DNA from: Yamagishiella unicocca
Lineage: Eukaryota > Chlorophyta > Chlorophyceae > Chlamydomonadales > Volvocaceae
Length of the DNA stretch: 64,000 bases
Reading direction: 5' to 3'
NCBI GenBank assembly: GCA_003116995.1
Contig: BDSL01000034.1
Coordinates: 828,539 to 892,538 of the forward strand
Within the stretch, counting starts at the first letter, position 1, and every line of letters begins with the position of its first letter. The notes under the pieces are model-generated. The model saw only the letters and a list, made by a program, of their open reading frames with translations. It searched no databases and had not been told where the DNA came from. A program made the position numbers and the translations under genes. Below are positions 36,399 through 44,665 of this stretch, piece by piece.

Positions 36399-36503
36399 GG
36401 TGGCGCGAGCGTATAGGGTGTATTAACACCCTCACCACCCCGCCCCCGTAATACATGCTAGGCCTAGCGCCAGCGTACTCATTGTTATTATTATTATTAT
36501 CAC
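36399..36503 (+). repeat. Dualen-like 3' tail
   Basis: GGTGGCGCGAGCGTATAGGG, CACCCCGCCCC and AGGCCTAG(C/T)GCC(A/G)GCGTA, then an (ATT)n end. The same tail is found at 44568-44665 at the end of a tRNA-related SINE. Confidence 0.85.
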
Positions 36504-36543
36504 GCCTGTGTGGCGCGGTGCAGAGTTACGCCACACAGGCATG

Positions 36544-37178
36544 ATGTTGTATCATGACCTTAACAGAAAAGGTCTCGCGAGCAGATAGATTACAGAACCA
36601 TCTTTTATGATACGTCCCAGGACAGATACAACAACTATCCCCCGTTCAGATGAGGGCGTCCTCGCCGAAGTTCTAATATGTGCACCTCATCAGTATGCAA
36701 CTGGTCCGACGCAGAATGCCAGGACTGTGATTCGAAGCCGGGTCGGCCAGTCTCGATACCATTTGGTGTTTCATGACCTTAACAGAAAAGGTCTCGTGAG
36801 CAGATGGAGAACAGAACCATCTTTCATGATATGTCCCAGGACAGATACAACGCGAGCAGATGGAGAACAGAACCATCTTTCATGATATGTCCCAGGACAG
36901 ATACAACACATGAGCGTCACTCCTGTGTGGAGTGCAACGGATGCTTCGGCAACCGGGCGCACTGACTGTGTGTCAGTGTGGTAGCTTCGGCTACTGGTAG
37001 TGGACCTGTGTGGTCCCGCTGATGTTTCATAGGTTGGAGGTTATTGGCTATGACGTGGCCTGGAGGACGTCGAACTGTGTGTACGACGTCGGGCGCTCAC
37101 TGTGTTAATACGGCTCGCTCTTTCTCTAACCGGTAGTTCTCACTACCACCAAATCTGGACTTTGGCTGGTATACATCA
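36544..37178 (+). repeat. Putative 5' LTR of an LTR retrotransposon
   Basis: Starts TGTTGTATCATGACC and ends GGTATACATCA, i.e. TG...CA. Two bases later comes TGGTATCGAGACGG (37181), resembling a primer-binding site for initiator tRNA-Met. Inside are three copies of a ~54-bp segment (36578, 36797, 36853) containing CAGAACCATCTTTCATGATA and GTCCCAGGACAGATACAAC. No second LTR lies in the window, so the borders are inferred from these signs only. Confidence 0.55.
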
Positions 37179-37253
37179 AGTGGTATCGAGACGGCTTTCC
37201 TGGATTTATCCTTTACGTTTCCGCCATAACATGTCAGACTGGGAGATGGACGA

Positions 37254-37278
37254 CCCTATGGGAGTACTTGCCCCGGTT
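37254..37278 (+). repeat. Left TIR of the methyltransferase element
   Basis: 25 bases starting CCCTATGGGAGTACTTGCCC and ending CGGTT, exactly the reverse complement of 39866-39890. Confidence 0.95.
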
Positions 37279-37612
37279 TGGTGCCGGTTTGCCCTCTTTG
37301 CCCGGTTAACGGGGACAGTTACCGGGGCCGGTAACCGTCCCCCGGTTGGCCAGCAGCCCGGTAACCGCCCCATCCCAGTAACCGACCCCCTTACTCGGTT
37401 ACCGGGGCCGGTAATCGGCCCGGTAACCGACCCAGTTAGGCATGCCACCCGGTTACAGACCCCTCACTCCAACCGACCCCTTTGCCCAGTTACCGGGGTC
37501 GGTAATCGGCCCCGGTAACCGCCCCCCGGTTGGCCAGCCACCCAGTAACGGACCACTTGCACTAACTGCACCCCCTTGCCCGGTTACTGGGGCCGGTTAC
37601 CGGTGGGATGGT
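37279..37612. repeat. Left subterminal GGTTACCGG palindrome array
   Basis: About fifteen GGTAACCG/CGGTTACC cores spaced roughly 15-30 bases, many within CCCGGTTACCGGGG palindromes. Mirrors the block at 39541-39865. Confidence 0.9.
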
Positions 37613-37888
37613 CTCGGGAGAGACCATTTGATATCGGGTGAAATGCTAAGCCGAATGGCGCGGGAAAAGGAACAGCCGGTCCGTCTTCCACCTCTCCGTC
37701 CAGCTCCAACGGATGAGCCTAGATTCTTTAAACTGCTGGGCTGCGTCTTGAATTCGTGTGAGGTAGGGAGCATACAAGGAAGTTCCGATTTCGCATGATT
37801 TTAAATTCGCGACAAACGTATTGCTTGAGGCATGTGATGGCTGCTGAGTTTCCCTGGCATCCGCTAAAATTCAAATTCTTACTTGCAG

Positions 37889-38666
37889 CGCAAATGCGGC
37901 GGTGGGGAGGGCTGTAATGGTTTGTATGGCTCACTTACACCAACATCTATGGCCGGTATTTACTATGTGTTAGTCGAGTACACTGAGCTCCTCAATCCAG
38001 ATACTCTGCTGGTGGACATTGGAGCAGGTATCGGCAGGTAGGTGTGCGCAGCAGGGTACTAAAACTGGCTGTTCTTTCCAATTCACCATGCTAAGCTCGG
38101 GCTAGGCGGGGCTAGGGGGGCGTGCAGTTCACTTTGAGAACAACTAACATGGTTTGCCATCACCCTTGATCCCGTTTCATGTTACTGTGGCCTTGCTTGT
38201 CGTCTGTGTTTTCCCTTTGTGTAGACCGTTACTTCAGGCAGCGGTAGCCTCCGTGTATGGCTTACGGACTGTTGGATGGTACGTAGACCGTAACATAGTT
38301 AAGAAGGCTTTGAACACCGTCTCCTGGCTCAGGCCTCTATACTCTGTGTCATGCGATGCAAACGGCCTGCGCCCACTGCATCCAGATTACATGGAACCAA
38401 CATTTGTTTGCGCATATGGAAGGATGGTAAGCTTTTTGTGCATACAGTGAACTCGTTTGTCGTTGGCACATTTGAGAGCGTGCTGTCTTAACTTTAAGGA
38501 CTTAATGTGAATGCAGGGGCTTGATGCCAGGCTGGTGGAGGTAACGCATGTTTACTCCTGGGAGGGGATGAGCTGCAACCAGAGGGACCAGGACCATGAC
38601 CTAACCCTTCACGAAATCATTGTCCAGGCCATGAACAGATGCGAAACCACATCAGGGTTGCGGAAT
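37889..38666 (+). CDS. Dot1-like/class I SAM-dependent methyltransferase exons inside a TIR transposon
   Basis: Exons 37889-38037, 38225-38426 and 38517-38666 are phase-consistent. They encode RKCGGGEGCNGLYGSLTPTS, then VLVEYTELLNPDTLLVDIGAGIGRP with the glycine-rich AdoMet-binding motif I split across the exon 1-2 join. AAVASVYGLRTVGWYVDRN follows (motif II region; canonical members have an acidic residue here), then ARLVEVTHVYSWEGMSCNQR. Upstream and downstream exons are not resolved; a possible next exon starts at 38746. Target (histone, DNA or other) is not determinable; the closest layout is the Dot1-like fold. It is the only recognisable gene of the element and lies centrally between the inverted palindrome arrays. 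Confidence 0.62.
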
Positions 38667-39078
38667 GTGAGTACATCTCTTGAACTGTTCATAATAGCTT
38701 TCTTTGCTTCGTCATTTGATACTTTGCGATGATTGTGCGTGCAGGGAACCAGAAGAAGACAACAGGAACCACTTCCGCGGCTGTGGTGGTGACAGTGGCG
38801 ACAGTTGCCACGGGGACAGATGCCGCTGGCGCTGCAGTGCTGGCGCTGCAACGGCCTTCGATGCTATGGGCGGCAGTGCAGCGGCGGTGGGCGCAGGGGC
38901 GTCGATGGGCGGCGGTGCAGCGGTGGTGGGGGCAGGGCCTTATATAGGCGGCGGTGCAGCGGCGGCGGGGGCAGGGACTTTGGCCAGATGCAGCGATGAC
39001 AAGTGGATAGCGTCTGGACGAGGACGCGGGCGCAGCAGCATCTGGACGAGGACGCGCGTGGAAATAAGCAACGTAATT

Positions 39079-39445
39079 TTGGTCTCTAGGGAGACCATTT
39101 AGGTACTTGAACTGGGAGGCAATTACTGGTCTCTGGGGAGACCATTTAGGGACTTGAACTGGCTGGGAGGCAGCAGTTACTGGTCTCTGGGGAGACCATT
39201 TCGGTATTGAACTGGCTGAGAGGCGAATTTTGGTCTCTGGGGGGGACCATTTAGGGACTTGAATTGTGAGGCGATTTTTGGCTCTCCAGGGAGACCGTTT
39301 ACGGACTTGAACTGGGAGGTAGATTATGGTCTCTGGGGAGACCATTTATGGACTGGCTGGGAGGCAGATTTTGGTCTCGGTAGAGACCGTTTGGGCCCTT
39401 GAACTGAGAGGCAGATTTTGGTCTCGGGAGAGACCATTTCATGGA
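39079..39445. repeat. Tandem array of GGTCTC...GAGACC palindromes
   Basis: Eight imperfect ~45-58-bp units, each with GGTCTC(3-5 nt)GAGACCATTT (some decayed) followed by GGGACTTGAACTGGGAGGCA. A single extra unit is at 37610-37632 on the other side of the element. Confidence 0.93.
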
Positions 39446-39540
39446 TTATTCTATCCATTAATAAAGCAGTGTAACAAATCATAAATATTGATCCCAGCTG
39501 CCGCAAATGCATGCAAACAACCAAGGGAATAACCGGGCAT

Positions 39541-39865
39541 AACAAGGAATGGGTAACCGGCCTATACTGATCACTGGCTGCCCCAGCAAACTGGCCGGTA
39601 ACCGGCCTGCCCGGTTACCGGTTTTACGGAACGAGCTACTGGCCGGTAACCGACCTGCCCGGTTACCGGTTTTACGGAACGAGCTACTGGCCGATAACCG
39701 GCCTGCCCGGTTACCGGTTTATGGGTAACCGGCCTGCCCGGTTACCCACCGGTTTACGGAACGAGCTGACCGGGGGGTTACCGGGAAAGTCGGTAACCCC
39801 CCGTTTTGGTGCCGGTTAGATAACACCCGGTTACCGGTCGTGAAACCGGCCCGCAACTGGCCCGC
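39541..39865. repeat. Right subterminal GGTTACCGG palindrome array
   Basis: Repeated GGCCGGTAACCGGCCTGCCC with a longer period containing TTTTACGGAACGAGCTACTG (near-identical at ~39622 and ~39669). Counterpart of 37279-37612. Confidence 0.9.
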
Positions 39866-39890
39866 AACCGGGGCAAGTACTCCCATAGGG
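39866..39890 (-). repeat. Right TIR of the methyltransferase element
   Basis: Exact inverted copy of 37254-37278. Confidence 0.95.
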
Positions 39891-40138
39891 CTACGCTTTC
39901 GATTGCCGCGAAGGAAGACAAGGGCGTAGTTGCACAGCGCGTCCTAGCATTTATCCGCGATGTATGTGACTGAAATGTGGCCTCTAGTTCCGTGGGGTCA
40001 AAATGACGCCTCGCGCCGGTTTTTCCTTTCGCATGCCTTGGAAGGTCGCGCGAAGGTGTGGTGCAACGCGTGGACACTTGCAAAGGGTCCTTACACCTCT
40101 GATGAGCTCCTTGCTGCTTTGCGTGTTCGCTTTGCTCC

Positions 40139-40864
40139 TCAGCTTTTCTCGCCGGAGCATGTCACTCGCGAGTTCTTGAGCGCTAACAACCATCGCATGC
40201 GCCCCGAGACACTGTTGCCGCGTACTGCGGACGTGGCCACCATAGGATCCACGTCCCTTGAAACGTGAACCACTCCACTGCTCAGACCAGCCGCACCTCG
40301 GAACCCCGATGCACCATGGAGCCCCACAGCTCCTCTACTGCTGTCATCGGTTAAGCGCCGCTGACCGGCACCAGTAGTGCGACCGGGAGCAAAAGGCAGC
40401 GGCACGGCCTCCTGCTCTGCTGCTGGACCCCAATCGGACGCGGCCTCCATACCCTCCGTGATCGGCGCCAGTCCCCTGATGGAAGATTCCATCTCGGCCC
40501 AGAAGTGAGAAGCACCGGAAGCCATGTGCATCATGACAGTGTTGACAGAGGCAGTTCTGATCCGGTTGCTTCCTTCCTGAACTGCTGCAGACTTTTCCTG
40601 GGGAGTTGCTGTGGACCAGCTTTGGATCTCATCAGATCTCCACCTCCATAGGCGGTCAATGACAGCGGAAGCCAAAGACTCATTTTTGTTGATGATATAT
40701 GAGAAGTTCCAGGCATTTACTGAGTTGCCCATGACCCAGGCATCACCTGTTAGCTGCGTGTTGGCCCACTGTGTGATCTCCTCAACAACGTCTCCAAAGG
40801 CATGGATATGATGGAATTTCTGGGGAGAGAATGGCGTCCAGGATGCACCGTACTGCCACTGCAT
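40139..40864 (-). CDS. Unidentified open frame, aromatic-rich
   Basis: 242 codons from an ATG at 40864. The first ~130 residues look protein-like and Trp/Asn-rich (FHHIHAFGDVVEEITQWANT, NAWNFSYIINKNESLASAVI, RLWRWRSDEIQSW), followed by an Ala/Gly-rich tail. Its 3' end overlaps the gag fragment on the other strand, so the true end may be earlier, near 40250. Not recognised. It may be an exon of a TE protein or of a truncated host gene. Confidence 0.35.
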   Translation of the reverse strand: MQWQYGASWTPFSPQKFHHIHAFGDVVEEITQWANTQLTGDAWVMGNSVNAWNFSYIINKNESLASAVIDRLWRWRSDEIQSWSTATPQEKSAAVQEGSNRIRTASVNTVMMHMASGASHFWAEMESSIRGLAPITEGMEAASDWGPAAEQEAVPLPFAPGRTTGAGQRRLTDDSSRGAVGLHGASGFRGAAGLSSGVVHVSRDVDPMVATSAVRGNSVSGRMRWLLALKNSRVTCSGEKS

Positions 40865-40967
40865 GTATTTCCATTGACGAACATGGCTGTGCAGTCAGCA
40901 AAGGGCACACCATTTCGCTATGAGTACGAGGACCCTGCCCCTCCATCAGGTGTGGCAGGAATGCCGA

Positions 40968-41174
40968 TTATTGCTCCAATGTTACCACTTTGCCTAGCAC
41001 CCGCCCCAGCCGGGTGGCCAGGGCTTTGGCCAGTATCTGGTACGGTAGTCTGAGTTCAGCAGCATGATTGGCCGGTAGCTTCCCGGGCTGTGCCAGAAGC
41101 AGGTTTTTATATAGTGTCGTGATCATGCCTTCCACGGACCCCTGACAAGTTCTGTAAATTGAGTTGGTTGACAT
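40968..41174 (-). pseudogene. L1-type reverse transcriptase scrap
   Basis: The minus strand encodes LRLPYQILAKALATRLGRVL followed by GKVVTLEQ, matching the finger region of L1-clade LINE RTs in which a lineage kilAkvLa-R-l...v pattern precedes Q-x-a-F. The next codon is a stop and no further RT motif follows, so this is a short fragment. Confidence 0.55.
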
Positions 41175-41437
41175 GACAACCCTAGGTCGTCTTGCAAAAA
41201 AATAAAGTCACTCAATGTAGTTGCAAAGGCTTCGCCCCAATCCCCTTTGGGGATAGGGGCAGGTAAGCCAACCTTGGCCTACAACTGGGTGCAAGGTCAC
41301 CAGCATACAACTAAGCACAACCTCGGCCTGCAACTGAGTGCAAGGCCACCAGTACCAGGCCACCAGCAACTGGGTACGCATGGCAAGCTATTCCCTCGTC
41401 CACACATTTTGCAGCGTCCACGTCTGGCCCCAGTCAG
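41175..41437. other. Short spacer with imperfect repeats
   Basis: Contains AACTGGGTGCAAGGTCACC-type segments repeated about three times (41285-41375) and a CCCCAATCCCCTTTGGGGAT palindrome. Downstream of the secreted-protein gene, so part is its 3' UTR. Confidence 0.5.
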
Positions 41438-43209
41438 CTAAATCAAAGCATATGGCAGAAGCACGAGTGTAGTCGCCAACATGCTAGTAAGTAGCAGAAC
41501 CCACATGGCCGTGGCCCGGACGGCTTCGCTGCTGCCGCCATTGTCGTACGCGCAGCACGAGCCTTGAGGGGACGCAGTGTTCACTCCATTTCCAACTTTT
41601 ATCTGCACGCTTGCCACACCGGACGACTGATGGCCGAACACGCTAGGCGAGGCTACCACGAGGCAGTAGTTTGCCTTTATTGATATTGAGACGGACTGCA
41701 CGCCGCATGAGGTAGTGGGCAGGCCTTCGCCTTGGGAACACCAGGCATTGGGATTGGCATACTGAATAATGACCTCGGTGTTCCGCTCACTTAAATAGCG
41801 CTTATAGGTTGTCTCCTCAATCAAGAACGCGAACACGCCCTGGGTGGCATCTAGCTGGTAGTCCAGGCACCTGCATGATGGGGTCAGCGGGCAGTCAGGC
41901 AGGGGTCAGCTTGTGCCACAGCCGTACATCCACCGCTCGGGTCTGGTTGGCCTGCTTTTTAGGCTGAGCCCCACGCAGGCGCGGAGCACCGTCAGGGGGG
42001 TGCAGCCCCCCAGGATCCCCGTGGTGTGCTCCTCCTCCTCCTCCGTTACGTACTAAAATACTTGCTCGTAGCGCCCCTCCTGCGACGCCATAGTGAAGCC
42101 CTTGACAAGCTCTATTGAATGGTGTATTTAGTTTACGCCAAAGTGGCGACGTTGTTTCGCACGAAGATGTCACCGAGCTGCCCGCAAAGTGTGTCTTCTA
42201 AGCCCGCACCATGCCAGCTATGCTTCTTCAGCGCTTATGATGACGCTTCATTGCTTTCGGGGCGGAGATCGATGCCACAGCTCGTGAGCTGGTCAATGTA
42301 TCAAATTACCCCCGTCGACAAACGCCAAGCAGGCCCAAAGCCACAACCTAGCAACCTTAACATCAGGACAGCGCGCGGCTGTCATTTGCGAGCAAAACGG
42401 CGCACGTGGCCCAAGCACACCGTGCTGATGTGTTTGGCCCACTTAGGTTCGTGCGCCACCCAGAGGGTATCGGTTCCGAAGGGCCGGTGGCCCCGAAGGG
42501 GCTGGCCGCAGGCCACCTTGGGGGCCCCGAAGGGGCCCCATGCCTTGGAGGGGCTGGCCCCTCTGGGAGAGCCAGCCCCCCTTCTCCCGCCGAGCTCCAC
42601 GTGGAGCGTGCCGGCCGTGCTTCCATCCCCCTCTCTTCAGAGCAGTGCGTGCAGGTGCCGCTGGCAAAGTCACTCTGGCCCTCCCCCACCCCTTTGTCAA
42701 CATGACGCTGGGGGCCAGCACCCCCCTGTGAGCGTGGGGCTCAGCCCTTTTTTCCAGCTTCTCTGCTGAAGCTGACACCCCTTACTTGTTCTTGCTTGCT
42801 CACAAATCCCCCCCCAGCGCCCTCGCTCTACTTACATTGAAGTCCAATTGCCGCAGAAGGAGTACAAGTAGTCTGGCATGACTTGCTTGACTGAATATGG
42901 CCATAAGTCCTGTTTGCACAGCTGCGCCGTGCCGCCACCCCCACTGGAGCCTCTGGAGCCTCTGGAGCCACTGGAGCCACTGGAGCCACTGGATGTGTCA
43001 ATATCTGCTTCTGCCTTTACCGTTATTGGCCGCGGTTGTGGTTTAGCTCCCAGTCTGCGGCGCATGGCGTGCATCATGGTGGCATTACCAGGCGCGCCAG
43101 CATCTCTTGCTACCGCGGACATTGTGGTCTCATCAGCATCTGAGGCCGCATGACCAGCAAGGCAGGCTGCCAGGATAAGGAAAAAGAGGATGCATCCTCG
43201 CGAAGCCAT
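41438..43209 (-). CDS. Secreted or membrane-anchored protein with Ser/Gly linker, two exons
   Basis: Exons 42836-43209 and 41438-41870 join in phase (AT|G) to give 268 residues. The N-terminus is a clear signal peptide (MASRGCILFFLILAACLAGH, then AASDADE). A linker follows with tandem SGSSGSSGSRGSRGSSGGGG, then an ectodomain with about eight cysteines (QLCKQDLW, YSFCGNWTSMCLDYQLDATQ, AWCSQGEG, TTSCGV, NYCLVV, GSCCAYDNGG). The C-terminal hydrophobic stretch (MWVLLLTSMLATTLVLLPYA) ends 2 residues before the stop. This fits a type I or GPI-anchored cell-surface protein. Two NxT/NxS glycosylation sites (NAT, NWT) are present. No domain family recognised. A TATA-like box lies ~105 bases upstream. 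The 965-base intron holds hairpin-rich sequence. Confidence 0.72.
42470..42600. repeat. Nested GGGGCC-rich hairpins in the intron of the secreted-protein gene
   Basis: Several overlapping palindromes (GGCCCCGAAGGGGCTGGCC, GGGGCCCCGAAGGGGCCCC, GGGGCTGGCCCCTCTGGGAG then AGCCAGCCCCCC). They could fold into a multi-stem structure; origin unknown. Confidence 0.7.
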
Positions 43210-43312
43210 TGTCGACAGCAGGTAACGCCTTTGGAGGTGAGACGGGAGTTGCAGAGTTGCAGTCAAAACATAGTTAGCGCCTGCTGGTGCCCGTGGGCGC
43301 AGGCAGCTCGTG

Positions 43313-43322
43313 CATATATAGG
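43313..43322 (-). promoter_or_regulatory. TATA-like box upstream of the secreted-protein gene
   Basis: Minus strand reads CTATATATGC about 105 bases before the ATG at 43209, in an otherwise GC-rich stretch. Confidence 0.5.
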
Positions 43323-44079
43323 GGGAAGACCTCCCCGTATGAGGGGCGGCCCGAATGGGCTGTCCCCTCCCCCGGCGTTGCTGTTCCCCCCGATGCCGCT
43401 GCTGCTGCCCCCACTGACGCCACTGTTTAGGCGGTGCTGCTGCCCCTGCTGCTGGCGGCGATGCCACTCTTGCGGTTTGCTGCTGGCCCCAAATCTTTCA
43501 TTCGGTATTGATTATAAATATCATTGAAAGATCAAAGCGCAAGTTTGGTGCCATTTGGTCAAGGCACTGCACCTGTAGGACAAGGCAAACCTGGACAGTT
43601 ACCTCATTGCTCTATCTGTGCTTTGCTAACCACCAGGCGGGGGTGAGTCGGGAGCTCATCAAGCTCCACGGGAGGTGGCAATTGCCATGCATTGCAATCG
43701 GACGCAGTAGTTGTTTACCTGCAGCCGCCGTCCCTGGCCAACTGGCTGGGCGTGGTCGGCAGCAGGACGCGCTGTTGAGAGAGCAGGAGTTCGGTGTCAG
43801 GACTTGGTGTGGGGGGAGTTGAGAGTTTAGGATCACTGAGAGCAGAGCGGCACCGGGGCAGCGCTCAAGGGGCACGAGCCTGCCTGCCACATCGTAGGTG
43901 TGAGGAGAGAGGCCAAAGACCCGAGGGATGCCGCCCACCTTCCCCCATGCATCCCACACGTCGCCCTCTCGGTCGTGGCTGATAGACGACAGGTGTTTCT
44001 AAGATCGTTAGATCCGAAAGGGGTTTTAGGCAACATAGCAACCGGTAGGATTGCGAGCGTCGGGCTATCGAGTGGTGTC
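43323..44079. other. Intergenic, nothing recognised
   Basis: Contains CCCCTGCTGCTGGCGGCG-type runs near 43380-43470 and an AT-rich patch (43500-43530). No exon, repeat copy or RNA gene could be supported. Confidence 0.4.
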
Positions 44080-44665
44080 TGTCCGTACAACCCTGGAGTG
44101 CAGAGGCGTTGGTAGCGCTTCGAGCGTTAGTTTCTGTATAGGGCCGAGCTACCGAAGTCCGATTGGAAGCGGTATTTTCGGACCTTGCTCCGCAAGGTGC
44201 GGCACAGGAGATGCAGGTTTGAATCCTGCCGCCGATCCCGATGGTGCGGGCAGCCAATAGCCATCGGTGTGGTTAGGGAGGACTAACTCTAGTATGAAGT
44301 GTTGGGGCTTAAGCCAGAGACGGGAGTGTGTGCGTCCTACGGGTGGCTCAACCATCAAGTACACTCAAGTACACCAAGCATGGCGGCATGTTGGACATGG
44401 AGCTGGCGGAAGACCGGTTTCCGGAGAGTGCTTGAATCTCAAAAATTGATACAAATATGAGTTAGGGATGTGGCAGGAGCACCAGCCTCCGGCGAGTTGC
44501 ACTAACTGGTCGTGTTCCACAGCGATAATGTGGCGTGGGCCTTAGCGATATGAGGTGGATTGGTACTGGTGGCGCGAGTGTATAGGGTATACTGATGCCC
44601 TCACCGCCCCGCCCCCTTAACAACATGCCAGGCCTAGTGCCGGCGTAATGTAATAATAATAATCT
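44080..44665 (+). mobile_element. tRNA-related SINE with a Dualen-type 3' tail
   Basis: The head has an RNA polymerase III B-box, GGTTTGAATCC (44216-44226), inside a perfect tRNA-like T-arm (5-bp stem GCAGG/CCTGC, 7-base loop TTTGAAT). It is preceded by an anticodon-like arm ACCTT-GCTCCGC-AAGGT (44183-44199). The body is unrelated to other sequence here. The tail 44568-44646 matches the 3' UTR of the Dualen-like element at 36399-36476, then (TAA)n at 44650-44662. This is the layout of a SINE that borrows its partner LINE's 3' end. The left border is uncertain. Confidence 0.62.

Larger units (their letters stand above)
30398..36503 (+). mobile_element. Dualen/RandI-like non-LTR retrotransposon, 5'-truncated and frameshifted
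   Basis: The order reverse transcriptase, RNase H, Cys/His finger, restriction-like endonuclease on one strand is that of Dualen, the LINE family described from Chlamydomonas. The 5' part (expected APE endonuclease and start of the polyprotein) is absent; homology begins inside the RT at about 30400-30420, directly after host exon sequence. The 3' end has no long poly(A); it ends in (ATT)n at 36485-36500. At least five frame changes are seen (near 30875, the ACGC run at 31037-31056, ~32500, ~33180, ~35650), so this copy is dead. No clear target-site duplication was found. Confidence 0.85.
37254..39890. mobile_element. 2.6-kb DNA transposon with 25-bp TIRs carrying a methyltransferase gene
   Basis: Perfect terminal inverted repeats of 25 bases (37254-37278 and 39866-39890), outer end CCCTATGGGAGTACTTGCCC. 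Inside the TIRs are GGTTACCGG-type palindrome arrays on both sides, a GGTCTC...GAGACC palindrome array on the right, and plus-strand exons of a SAM-dependent methyltransferase. No transposase is recognisable, so it appears non-autonomous. The insertion disrupts a retrotransposon gag. An obvious target-site duplication was not seen (left flank ...GGACGA, right flank CTACGC...). Confidence 0.8.
37231..40250 (+). mobile_element. LTR-retrotransposon gag, split by a nested DNA transposon
   Basis: Left piece 37231-37253 opens ATG with MSDWEMDD about 50 bases after the primer-binding site. Right piece 39891 to ~40250 reads ATLSIAAKEDKGVVAQRV and, after a frame change, FFLSHALEGRAKVWCNAWTL and YTSDELLAALRVRFAPQL, a retrotransposon gag (capsid) signature. 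Between them sits the 2,637-bp TIR element. Pol and the 3' LTR are missing; the sequence right of ~40250 is unrelated. Confidence 0.68.

Noticed and set aside
44183..44235. Functional tRNA gene
   Set aside because: The T-arm and an anticodon-like arm are good, but no matching acceptor stem or D-arm could be formed; interpreted as a SINE head.
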